This document shows, in pieces, positions 26,611 to 38,800 of a stretch of DNA of 64,000 nucleotides (position 1 is the stretch's first letter; every line of letters starts with the position of its first letter). This DNA is from Rhyacophila brunnea (Eukaryota; Arthropoda; Insecta; Trichoptera; Rhyacophilidae). The stretch covers positions 1,116,001-1,180,000 of the forward strand of contig JAGYXB010001095.1 in assembly GCA_022495005.1 (NCBI GenBank), read 5' to 3'. A program made the position numbers and the translations under genes. The notes below the pieces were generated by a model. The model searched no databases, was not told the origin of the DNA, and was given only the letters and a program-made list of their open reading frames with translations.

Positions 26611-27014
26611 TAGTGCCGAAGGGTGACTCTTGGAAAGAGGTAGGCTGTGGAGATCTGAGAAGAGCACACTTGTCGGGTATACTTACGAGAAAAAAGAAGA
26701 AAATACGATATTACTACAAATGAATAGGTATATACATACACTGATAACATCGACACAATAATTCAATGAAACTTCAAAATCTCATTAATTAAATAAAATT
26801 ATCTGATGATTTTTGATGTGTATAAATATTGAGAAAAATACATAATTTTAACTAATCCATCAATTTTATGTCGTCAGTGAGCTATACAAATTCATCTAAT
26901 TAGTGTGTCGTCATTAAGGTGTACCTACATATTCATCAGTAGTAATATCGTATTATCTTCTGTGATATTTTTCACTGATCTCCACAGCTTTCCAAAAGTC
27001 ACCGTTTGACACTG
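26611..27014. mobile_element. hAT-like MITE, family C, fully inverted ends
   Basis: The left end (tagtgccgaagggtgactct) and the right end (complement, with tccacagctttccaaaagtcac) are inverted over about 40 bp. The right arm is the same as in the copies at 43045, 49497 and 56923, but the left arm differs from theirs. I find no matching 8-bp flank. Confidence 0.65.
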
Positions 27015-27114
27015 ATGTTCGTTATATTATATTTTATGCATAATAATTATATTGCTTCAAAAGTATCTAATGATTTAAAATTCAAGTTTGGAAACTTCTG
27101 AATTGTGATGATTT

Positions 27115-27395
27115 TTTATGCGCAAGTAAGATCTGTGCTTGCGCAGTAGAACGATAATGTCGAACCTGCCGGCAAAAAAACGAACTTCTCATTTTGAGGT
27201 TAACCGATTTTAAATACGTCTTGTCAAATAGTAGTATAAAATGACAACATCGCGTCTCGCTTACTCTTGAATAATGAGATTGGAGAGACAGTCAGCACTT
27301 TTACGTGTAAACAGTTATTGTCACGATAGTTTAAAATAAGCACTATTGCCGACAGTAATTCCATGCACGTGTAAAGGTGCTATAATATTATAGTA
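27115..27395. mobile_element. MITE family B
   Basis: The interior matches 10101-10558 (tgacaacatcgcgtct, gagacagtcagcact, ttccatgcacgtgta). The left end is diverged or lost. It lies directly beside the family C element. Confidence 0.65.
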
Positions 27396-27570
27396 ATAGC
27401 TTATATCATAATTACACCTCCATAATACACTTTTTAGAACGTATAATATTTACGTTAAGAATCGTAGAAAGACGGTCTTCCCAAACTATTCCGTAAAACG
27501 AAGATTCATTACTAGTATATTAACCTTATTCTTATGTTATATTGACAAGTCTAATTATTGTAGCAATGCC

Positions 27571-27895
27571 TATATCAGTATCGCCCGATACAAAAGCCCC
27601 GTTCAACGCAATAAGCCCTGGAGCTAAGCGCCGAACAAAACCGGACAGACGAGTAACGACAAATAAGGACCAGCAATAATGGCCCGCGGGTCACACCTGC
27701 CCGTGACACCTAAGACAGGCGTAATTCATTTTCTTTTGTATGCAGAAGCGAGCGTGAAAAGCTCAACCTTTCGGCAAAAGAGGGGTGGGTGGTTTTCGCT
27801 TTTCTTGCCGGGTTCCCTTGGGTCACCTCATCGGTCTTTCTTTCATAAACAGGGATCCAAGGGTTGGGTGTTTTAATATGTTGGTAAGCGGCCTA
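27571..27895. other. GC-richer noncoding island 1
   Basis: About 320 bp is markedly richer in G and C than its flanks. A plus open frame (27679-27876) has no recognisable domain. An E-box (cacctg) occurs near 27695. It may be a conserved regulatory element in a Fur2 intron; conservation is untested. Confidence 0.35.
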
Positions 27896-27935
27896 TTGTG
27901 ATGAAGAAGCGAATTAATATAGTAGCTCACCACCT

Positions 27936-27936
27936 T

Positions 27937-27969
<33 letters not shown>

Positions 27970-27983
27970 ACACACACACACAC
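27936..27983. repeat. (CA)n microsatellite
   Basis: A run of CA units interrupted by one TA and ending with cgcata. Confidence 0.95.
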
Positions 27984-28559
27984 GCATACATACTCATGTG
28001 TATAGTTATATTAATGAGAATTTAGATTTATTATTAACTAACGATATTCCGTGAATTCGTCAGCGTGAAACGAAGACATAAAATCCGACAGATATACAGA
28101 AATATTAATACTAATAAGTGAGATAGACAACGGTTGGATCTAGGCACGCGATCCTCTAGCCAATTATTTCGTTTCTATGAATATGGAATCAGTGTAGATA
28201 CGTACGTTAGTATCAATGAGCTCGAGTTAGCCAGTAAGATAAAAACAACTTATCTATAGATGTGATAGAAGAAAGTAAGTTGTAATGTAAGATGAACGGT
28301 GAGGAGGAATTTTGTTCTCAACGACTCATATGACCTAATCAACGGGAATGAGACATATAAGTAGCTAACTCATTTTCCATGAGTAGAGTGAAAATTATAA
28401 TAATTATAATATTAATAATTTCACGTAAAATAATAGTTTAATCAACAATAAATTTTTGCCAGGCATTTTTCACAAAAAATACAAAAAAAACCTCGCCCAG
28501 CGAATCAAATTAATTTTTAATTAAAATAGCACTATGATGCAAGGTAAAAAAAATACCTA

Positions 28560-28745
28560 TTACCTTAAAGACGGAGTACATTTTCTCATAAGGCACTCAA
28601 TTTTAGCTCGCTTTCTCTCAATTAATGAGACGATTTATTCCGAGCCACAAAATGCTAATTATAAACGAGCGAGCTAGTCGGCACCATCTGTTGGGGGAAA
28701 TTAAGGTAATTGGAGTGGCCCACTGTTTCTCAAGTATAATCGGAT
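28560..28745. other. Noncoding island 2 with homeodomain-type cores
   Basis: This GC-richer stretch carries several ATTA/TAAT cores (caattaatgag, gctaattata, ggtaattgg) within about 100 bp. Coding frames are broken. It is an enhancer candidate by composition only. Confidence 0.35.
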
Positions 28746-29348
28746 ACGCCCACCCACCTATATTATTGTGTTACGATGTTACATAATAACTGGCATAATT
28801 ACATACCCATCATTGTAAGATATTCACGTTGCTAGTAGGTACTATATTATTTTGACAAGTATTTAAGTTATTTGTCTTAAATTTATATTTTCAATAAAAT
28901 CAATAACTACCTACGTATTATATTAAACTTTAGAACTATAATTGTATTGAATCTCTCTACGTCTACGGCAAGGATGGACAACACGTCGCATGTTGAGGAT
29001 TTTAATTGATACGCCTTCACCAGAGTTGCCAACTATATAGTCAACAAACATAATATGTTAGACAAGGTAAGAAAATAAACTATTTGACACGAAAAAAATG
29101 CTAGATTTCCTATAAATAAGTAACATTATATTTTGCAAACTCTAATAAAAAATAACATTTTATTATAAATTGTGACAATATATGTATTTAAAAAATTGCC
29201 TGCGGAAAATTTTTATTTATCAGATATAACAATATGTTTAAATTTATACATGGTGCTGTGATAGGTAATACGTGCTTCAAAGACTTTAATACCTAAAAAA
29301 TATACATTTACATTTTTGGCAATAATCAGTACATAATTTAAAACTAGA
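28746..29348. other. AT-rich sequence
   Basis: No gene or bounded repeat is recognised. A GC-richer strip near 28960-29035 may be an old repeat. Confidence 0.35.
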
Positions 29349-29412
29349 AAGCGGGACTCGAACTCGCATCCACTGAATTCGCACCAATGTGGTTTACCAA
29401 CTACGCCATGTG
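29349..29412 (-). mobile_element. tRNA-headed SINE fragment
   Basis: On the minus strand an A box (tggcgtagttggtaa) and a B box (gagttcgagtccc) are spaced as in tRNA. The ends do not pair into an acceptor stem, so a true tRNA gene is unlikely. Confidence 0.55.
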
Positions 29413-29637
29413 CATTATATCTAATTAGTAAATAACGAAATTAAAAAGTAGTATTAATTTATGGATGCACTCAACTAATTTCGGTAATTTTGTCTTCATA
29501 TTTAACGTTTTTTGGCAAGTTTTACTAGAAGTGTTTTAAAATGGTGTATTTTCAATAAAGAATTTTTACAAATCCTGTGAATAATTATATTGCACCCCAA
29601 TATGAAAGGTTGCAGATCTTTGCTCTACGGTATAAAG

Positions 29638-30131
29638 CAGGGTTGGCGAACCTTTTTGGGTACGCGTGCCAATATTTCCCAAATATTTTTTTTCGACTGT
29701 CTGACGTGCCGATCAGTTTTTATGGAAAAAAATGGTTTTTAAGAAAGCAAAGAAAGCATATGAATATTATATCACGCATAAAGCCTAAGAACCGGACAGA
29801 CTTATGCAATTATATTATATTTACATTAAACGTAATGCTTATTCTTGAAGTGTATTTGCCTGCTATTTTATACAATGTGATCTGTCAATTATGGATGAGT
29901 TTTGACGTTTCAATAAAAATAAAATGAAGCACCGAAGAAAATACACATGGCTATGCCGTCATTATTTTTCAATATTAAATTATATACATTTATTTTTAAA
30001 AAATATTTGTATTTTTTTTAAATTATTGTAGATAGCAATTGTTATTTTCTTCAAAATAAAACATTCGCGTGTCATGCAAAATCATTTCGCGTGCCACTAA
30101 TGGTATGCATGCCATAGGTTCGCCATCACTG
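29638..30131. mobile_element. hAT-type MITE, cagggttggcgaacc ends
   Basis: The left end (cagggttggcgaacct) and the right end (aggttcgccatcactg) are inverted repeats. Flanks gtataaag (29630-29637) and gtatagag (30132-30139) match at 7 of 8 positions, as expected for a hAT insertion. The interior has no transposase domain. Confidence 0.88.
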
Positions 30132-30483
30132 GTATAGAGGATACCACATTTTGGTATTAATAATGAAAATTTAAATATTATCATTCGTATTATTTTTTTG
30201 TAATATAATTTAATTTGATAATTAAATACCTATTTAATAATATTATTAACATAATTAATTTTTCATACATAATTCGAGAACGCCTCAGAAATATTCTAAT
30301 TCGAAAAGGTCTTAAAACGAATATTGTGCCAGACGAAAAAAAAACTATTGGCAAGCGCAAGTAAGTAGCGTAAGTACGTTAAGACATTTTTTTTAATATC
30401 CCGACGCTGGCTAGGAATCAAGATACGTACCTATCATTGATACGTTAATTCAAATCAAAAGAATTAAAAAAAATGATAGGGTT

Positions 30484-30560
30484 CTGGTGGCTAAATTGGT
30501 AAACTGCATTGGCCGGAATCCGATGGATGCAGATTCGTGGCCTTCCCGGCACCATACTTT
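30484..30560 (+). mobile_element. tRNA-headed SINE fragment
   Basis: A box (tggctaaattggtaa) and a weaker B box (agattcgtggcc) have tRNA-like spacing. The acceptor stem is not formed. Confidence 0.5.
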
Positions 30561-31641
30561 CATAAAAAAAAATTAATAGGTATGGTTAAGTAGAATGTTT
30601 AATAAAGAATGAAGGTAACATTTTATATCTTGTGAATTATTCGTTGGACAAAAAAGAATATTAAAACATTATTGGTATTAGGTACTTGATAGGAAAGTAT
30701 ATACTTTATAAAATACGTAACGGCATTATGATCTATATATGATTCAGTAATATATAAATAATTTTGGTCAAGAAAAATAAAATGAGAATCGCTGGTAGTA
30801 TACCCGAAAAGAAATATGTTTATTTTATAAAGAATTCAACAAATTTCATTACAAGAAGAATATTTTTTCATTCAATTAAGTCCATTTTATACTTTTATAT
30901 TATGTCTTATTTCGGTAAAGCCTGCTAAAATAGGTACTTCTAAATTTCTTTGCAATTTATATGTTATTTCAATTAGCATAATATTAAATTTAGAGTATAA
31001 TTAAGCAGTATCATTTTTACCTGATATAGTAACTAAAAAATATCGGGAATACGATAGTCAGACACACCCTACTTATATAATATATATTGTACATTGTGAT
31101 TAAGTACCTACATAGGTATTATTATTATTCAAAATCAAATTAATTTATATTCAAAAATCTGTTAACCTGTCTAAGAGATTTTTATAGTAAAGTCTTATGT
31201 ACAATTTTATATTGAAGTAGAATTACATAATTAAATATGTACATTACATTTTTATATAAGAAGTGTACCACCCATAGTTTTACACGTATTCCTCATTGTT
31301 TCCAAGTATCGAAATGGATACATTTCCTTTATCTCTCTCTATATCTATCCTAAAGACGGTTCCTCAGTAAAAATTAAACTACACACAAAGACTACCCAGT
31401 CAGTCATGAGATACATATATTCTTCTAACATTTTGTTGCTCTCCTGTAGCCTCTTGTAAATTCAACATAAATACATGACGTATTACATGAGAAAACATTT
31501 TATTGAGAAAATTACATTCTACGTACGTTTAACATAATTATATAATATTGAATTAAATAATTTTAGTTTTCGTTACAACCAAAATGACTACCACCTAAAA
31601 ACGTAATGTATTCAATTTAATATTAATATCGTAATACGATA
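30561..31641. other. AT-rich sequence
   Basis: Nothing recognisable in six frames. Confidence 0.4.
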
Positions 31642-31977
31642 TTTTTGAAGTTATACTTCTTTTGGGATGTGAGTGAAATTGAGAGCTGCGCGCGCACACC
31701 GTTACGACAGTATGAAAATAGCTGCGAATCCGTCAGCTGTATACAAACGCAAGTTTGATAGTTGAATTGTTCCGTTGCCTAGGCAACGAATTTATTATTG
31801 TCAGCCATTTACAATTCCTTACATAAACAAACGATTAAATTTCAGAGTGACAGTTGTTACTTCAAAAATAAAAACAACGAGAAATAACAAGATAATTTAG
31901 AGCTAGATCATGAATTATTTAGGTTATCATAAGTTTTGTTTTTGTTTTGTTACGCTAAAGAAGTGTAACTTCTAAAG
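31642..31977. mobile_element. MITE with gaagttayacttctttnng ends
   Basis: The left end (ttgaagttatacttctttt) and the complement of the right end (agaagttacacttcttta) form inverted repeats of about 20 bp around a 336-bp element. The interior is noncoding and GC-richer (gcgcgcgcacacc). Confidence 0.75.
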
Positions 31978-32340
31978 CGCGTACATAAGTACACGCATCG
32001 ATTTTTTTAATACTAGCTTTTCACGGGATTTAAGAATGTTAGATTCTGATTATTGAAGTTATAGAGTATTAAAAAACCTCACAAAATATCTTGATTAATA
32101 CAAAGCTGGTTGCATATGCATTGGCAGAATTGTCAAAGGTATGAGATCGAATTCCACTATTTCTTGCCTTTTCTATAGATATTATTTCAAAATAATACTA
32201 TCGTTACCTATTTTGAAAAAAATGGTTAGAATTAATAACAACCGTTTTAAAAAGGGCATCGTCTCAAAGTTGTATTTATCTCACTGAATATAGTATACTA
32301 CCAAGGCGTTTGTAATAACTACCTACTTGCTTATTTTAAG

Positions 32341-32575
32341 TTTTCTCTACATCATTTTCACGGGCGTCGGCGACGCGGCGTCTCGGTCTGCGGAATATTC
32401 CAACACGGCATCCCTTCATTAAAAAGGTCATTACGAATTTTCGCAGGTAATTATTAAGGCTTTTCGGCGGATAGCGTTTCAGAAGTCACCCGCAGGTGTC
32501 TGCCAGCCACTGCGTTCAAAGTGAAGGTCGGAGTAAATTATCCGAAAATAAAGAAAAGCAACCGACGCTTTTAAA
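32341..32575. other. GC-richer noncoding island 3, beside a Fur2 exon
   Basis: This stretch lies about 120 bp past the splice donor of the Fur2 exon at 32698. It is clearly richer in G and C than its surroundings but carries no furin exon in any minus-strand frame that I could read. It is a candidate intronic regulatory element. Confidence 0.35.
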
Positions 32576-32697
32576 AGATTTTAACTGGTTCAGATTATTA
32601 AATTTGAATATAACTTAATAAAAATACATAAAAAGCTAAAAGGGTAAACAATACAATGTCTGAAAACTTTTACGGTAGATATTACAAAATGACTTAC

Positions 32698-32832
32698 ATA
32701 ATTTTGAGCTAAATCTGGATGGTTGGTCTGGATGCCATCATCCAAAATAGAAACCACGACACCCTTTCCAGTGTAACCTTTTTGCCATGCTGGACCCACG
32801 TTCATGTCTAATCCATCTTTAGCTCCGCCATT
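32698..32832 (-). CDS. Fur2: Fur2 exon: start of the subtilisin catalytic domain
   Basis: This exon encodes 45 aa, [10 protein letters not shown] through HPDLAQNY, including [16 protein letters not shown]. The first Asp of LDDG is the catalytic Asp of the Asp/His/Ser triad. Both borders are in phase 0, with acceptor tttcag before AAT and donor gtaagt after TAT (minus strand). In other furins the next residues are a DP.AS.D calcium-binding stretch and then the HGTRCAG active-site motif; neither was found to the left. Confidence 0.9.
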
Positions 32833-35800
32833 CTGAAACAAACATAAACAATAATTTATTTAAAAACAACGTACTCATCACAGAAGAAAATATTTATAGA
32901 GAGAAAAGGGTAAATCATTTCATCACACAAGTGAGGCAAAGAAGATTTAGTACTTAAATGATTTTCATAATAATTTTAACAAAAAAAACACTATCGATTG
33001 AAGGGGCTTGACAAAGAATAATTATTATTACTGATTGAAATTAGGTTATAATTGTAGAGGCTTTGGTAAAACCTCTAGATGTAACAATATTGTAAAAATA
33101 TTTGTTTTTATCGTTTGTTAAATTATATTAAAAGCATACTTCAGTGAAACGGCAAATAATTTGCAACTATAGGTGCGACGAAATTTTGAACTCGCTGCCA
33201 ATCGGAGAGCAAAAGTCGAGGAGCTGTGAACACGTCAATTTGATTTGTAATGGCGTCGCGGGAATTATTTCTTAAATCGTGTAAAGATGACTAAAAAATG
33301 TTACCCATTTACTTGAAAAAGAAAACATGTCAATGAATGAATTATTATTATTACTAATAGAACAATAAACATAACATTAAATGGACGCATGTTGAATTTT
33401 TATTATGTTTTGTTCTGCACGCGTCGTTTGCACAATCTTCACGTCGCGTAGTCACGATCATTTTAGACCTTACCCCAGCTCAAGTATAGCCTTAATAAAA
33501 CCGTTTATGTTCTACGTACGACTTAATTACTTAATAAGTAATTAATTAAACCTTCGATATAATGTCTCATTTTAATAAAAGCCCACCGACCAGATTAATA
33601 AGAGAACATTCGAGAAATCCTGTCACCAAAGGCCAATACTTCGAAGCCAATTTTGGTTATATGATTTAATGGCATAAACGCAAGAAATACAAAGCCTCTG
33701 AAATTTCATCGAGTATCATCAATATAGAATGTGCGTTTTGTGTACGAGACAAATTTTATTATATAATATGTTACAGACGTAACTATTGAAAGTAACATAT
33801 TATCCTTTAACATGTCTTTAAGTATATCACGTATTCCTTCTTATTTGAGAATTGTAACTTTTTACAACCACACCAAAAACGTAATCGACTTCCCTTATTT
33901 TCGTGTTCCATGATAAGCCCTCCAGGATGAGCCCTCAACTACATGTTATTTAGATACGTCAAGTTATCACAGATATTTGATAGTCTACCATAATTTTTGT
34001 TCCTAGTGTAAGATTTCAATTTATCACATTGAACGTTTAACAACTCAATGATAAATTAAAAATATATTATACGTTATAATTTTTCGCTATATCTCTAGTT
34101 ATTGCATTTAATAACATTCGGATATAACCAAATAATGATTTAAAAACTCATAAAACACTTAAGGCTGGCCCAAATTATACATATTAAATGAAGAAGGTTT
34201 CATTCTTAAAGCTTGCTTATTATAGTATTAATAAAAAATAGTAAGTATAATACATTTATATACTACCACACAATCCATCAATGATTTGCAGATGATCACC
34301 CACCTACCGTTTTTTATTTTAACTTTTTTATATTATTAGATATTCAAAGATTTTTTTTTTGTTAAAGTCAAAACATAAATACAACCTACATTACATATTG
34401 TATACTTGTAGAATAATAACTATCAGGGCCATCGAGAGATTTTCCAATTAAGGTCTATACCCAAGTACGGAAAGCGATATAATGTGGGTTCGAACCCAAT
34501 TCGGTCCAAGATTTATTCTAATAGTTATGTTACTGAGGCAGTTCCAAATTATGTATACTTAAAGTAAAGTTCTTAGACGCTCTCTAAATTTTATTAGTGA
34601 ACATATTTTATCCACTTTATAAATATAAATATAATATTATTACACTTTAAAGTAACAATTCTTAAAAAAAAACTACCTAGATATTATTTTTATAAGATTT
34701 CGTAATCTCTGGTAATTTTTAACGGCAGAGATGTGATTAATAAGTCTAATAGATTTAAGTTTTGTACTATTCTATTTGTGTCAATAGTACAAAACTTAAA
34801 TCCATTAGAATTTAAATTCAAATTCCATCAAGTACGTTCGGTCAATAGTATTAATATGATTATTAAAAGTATATAAAAATGAATTTATTACAATAATTGT
34901 GATTTATAATTATTATAAATTGTATGAATCAAAGTATTATTAAATTTAAAAAAGTAAAACCGAGTGATTAAAAATGGGCATTGCAATTAAATTGTTATGA
35001 TAATAATAACTTCTTGAATAAACCGTACGAGAGCATTTCAATGTAACAAAGGGTTAACTCGAAGTGGACCCTTGTTCCAAATTGAGATACTTATGTCTAG
35101 TTTTGTAATGGTAAACCTTTAATTCGTTGGAGGGTCCGGCATAATCTCTCGCTTAACGTAAAATCTATTGATATATCAATAAAGTGGATTAGTTTTAATG
35201 GGACATGTAGTATTTACAACTCCGGGAAGGGTCCATTAGACTATTTCTAATTAAGGATTGAGACCAAACCGTCCACCCCCCGGTTCAATTATTTAATCAA
35301 GAGATATCGGTTATATAATTGACATCTAATCTTAGAAAATAATGATAATTTATGTAAATTTTATGACGAAATTATTTAGAGAGTTTAGGAAACATAGTAA
35401 TATATATTTTTTTAAATCCCGAACGTTAACATAATATACCAAGTACCCATCACGATGTAATTAAATATATTCATTCGTTACAACTATACAGTTATTTAAT
35501 ATATTCATTCATTATTTTTAAAGATTTCAGGTGAAGTTATGAATTAAACGATGGAGAACTTTGAAGTTAATCTTAGTGTAAATAATATAATCATTGCAAT
35601 ACTTAACTGAATGTTTGAAAAAAAAAATGATACTTAACATAAAACAACCCAATTTGTATTATAATTATTCTTATTGTGTTTTGCCAATATTTTATTATTA
35701 TATATATTTAATATAGTTATTACAGGTAACACTATTGTAATGCATATATATCAACGGAAATGACTAATGTATTTGCAAAAATTAAAAAATGTCTGAAAAT

Positions 35801-38800
35801 TTTGTAGATGATATTACGTTTGAATTACTTTTCTCATTGTGTTTATGTTTTGTTGATTTTTTAAAATTAAATTGTGGGTACTTGATTAATTACAATAAAA
35901 TACAATAAAAAATACTTAATCTACGTACGTAATATAATAAAATTGAGACCGGTTTCCGTCGCTTCAATGTGGTGTTCTCATCTGATTCAATTCTATTGAA
36001 GTGCCATAGAAGCGAATGAAGTACCAACCATTATTTAATTCGATAGAATATTTTATTTCATTTGATACAATTTTTAAAGTGATATATTTTGATGAATCTA
36101 TACACCATAATTACTGTCCAGCCACATTATTGTATATATATAAACAATATATAATTGAGTATATATATATATACAAAATTCATAATATAAAAACGATATA
36201 ATTGTAAAAAAATACACAATATAAATAAAAAGACATAAGTAACTAGATACACATTACAAAAATAACAAACCGTAGGAGATAAATAATAATAATTGTGCTG
36301 TAGAAAAATATTGAAACTGAATTACTAACAAGCTTTTGAATCCTGCAATAATAGAAAATGTCGGTAGGGGTTAAAAAGAAAAATAGCTTTTCCATATCTT
36401 TCAGTTTTCAGCGCAGCATTGAAAACCCTTGCACATGAATGAATGTACGGCTAAACAAACCGCACAAACACATAGACAAAAGCTGGCACATTCGCACGCA
36501 GTAGGGAGTTCAAACCCGGGATAATGGGATCAACAGAAAATAATCCTAGTTTCTCGGGATTACAATGAACAATTTAAATAAGTAGGGTATTTGTAGAAAA
36601 GATTCTTCTATGAAATCAGTATGAATATTTTACAAAGTTTCATCACGCAGAAACTAATATCATCATATAAAAACGAATTAATTAATTTGTACTAGAAGTG
36701 ATCTCTAATTATTAATGGGCTGCAACCTATTACTGAGTACTGAATAATCTCTCACAAAATCAAATAAATAATGTATATAATTAGTTTTTTTTATATATAA
36801 CTGCATGATTATAATAATTATTGATTTCTAAATTTGTAAAAAAGAAACACTTCATGTGATGAATCGAGTTAAGAAGACGTTTGACACTTGAATGTTAAGC
36901 TCAGTATGTATTTTATAGTCGCAGTTGGACGAGTGTAGTATGACGTGTGCATCATGGTCATTGTTTCATTCAACTTGACAAACACTAAACACCTACACAT
37001 TATTATATAAATCAGAGAACAAAACCGAACCATCTTAAAACTAAACATCACGTTTATCTATTATAAAAACGAACGTCTGAATATGTTATTATTTTCACAT
37101 ATCTTTTTTTGAAAAAAAAACTCACATGGGTACAGCTAACGTGTTTATTTTTTGTAATAAGTACCTTATTCCTTATTACCTTACTCCATGAAATATTCAT
37201 CACATAAAAATGTTAAAATATTGAACAGTGAATGAAAGTTAATTATTATATTTTTATTAAATTGTATGCAAGTTACCTTCTTGATATATTATGTTGTGTA
37301 ATCAACACACAAAAATGTGTAAATTAAAATATGGTATACACTATGGCGAATACTGTAAAATACATAAAGATTTTTTTTTTTTGCATAGACCCTGGCCGAA
37401 TTCAAATTATGGTAGACGAATGCAGGTAGACGAATTTTTTTTCAGTAAGGCATTTTTCTCAGATGGTATAAATTTTCTTTGACTTAGCATCAAGTAGAGT
37501 AGTTTGCGTGCCAAAGTACATCGCATCGGCTAAGATAGGGTTAGTAACCAAAGATAAGTTGAAAATAATTGAATAAATTCTCAAATTTCCAAATATAAAA
37601 TGTAAGTAATGCAAGTAAACGCAGTAAATGCAAGTAAACAACTAACTCAATTAATAAAAATCGATATTATCTCTCGTTTTATTTGCAGTACCGCAGTCAT
37701 TGTTATTTTACTAGTGTCATATTTAAAACAACATTGAAATAGCGAATACAGTGTTTTAAGTTCCATTCCCAGTCAACAGAATTCAACTCAATTTTTTGAT
37801 GGATAAAATATAATATTATATATATAATATTATAAAATATAATATATAAGCCTAACTGATATTATTTTATTAGAAAAAGTCATTGCAGACTTAAGAATTG
37901 ATGTTAATAATAATATTACAAAAAAAACAATGTCAAAAACTAAAATTTTATAATTTTGATAATTAACATATTTATAAAAAATAATGTAATATATTTCTCC
38001 AAAAATCCCGGGCTCGTGACTCAGAACAACCCGGTATTTAAGGACCGGTCACTTGAATGAAATCCCGGGATCCCGGAGTGGTAGACCGCATTGCACAGTG
38101 AAACAAAATGGAATGCAGGATGTTTCTATGTGGATAGAGTCAACAAAACAATACAGATGAAAACACAAGGCTGTATAAAATACCTCGACAGTATTCAACT
38201 TGGAACGAAAACCGAATTTTGTAAACGAGGCTTAAAAAATCAGAAACAATAATGTTTATTGTTTTAATCAAGAGAATATTTTCATTGTATCCGGAAGCTT
38301 GTATTATTTTATTTTTCGAATAAATCTCAGCGTCGGAAAAAAAAAGAGAAAAACAATTCAACCATATTCAATAATAGTAACGAACGAAAAATAATTTTGT
38401 ATTTTTAACGTGCCTTTGTCGGTAATTTAAAAAAAATATTTTTTAAAAATTGAATTCACATTTTATATTATTAAAATATCTTCTTATTCTTCTTGGTGTT
38501 ACAACCCTATGTAGGTTTTGACCTTCCCCAGCATTGCTTTTCTAAATGTTTCCATTATTTTTATTGCTCTGAAACAGGTCTCGGAAAACTACGAGTCGAT
38601 AAATACTTCTGTGAGGCCCGCGAGCTTTAATCGTATTTCTGAAAAAAAGTTTACCTTTTTCTACATGATAACGCATTTTTTTTTAAATATAATTTAAATG
38701 TATTATATGAATTGCACTGTCGAGAAGAAATCTGCAAATTTTACAACACTCTTAATTTGGACAAATTCGAACAACTTAAAGATTATGCTAAAGGTTATTT

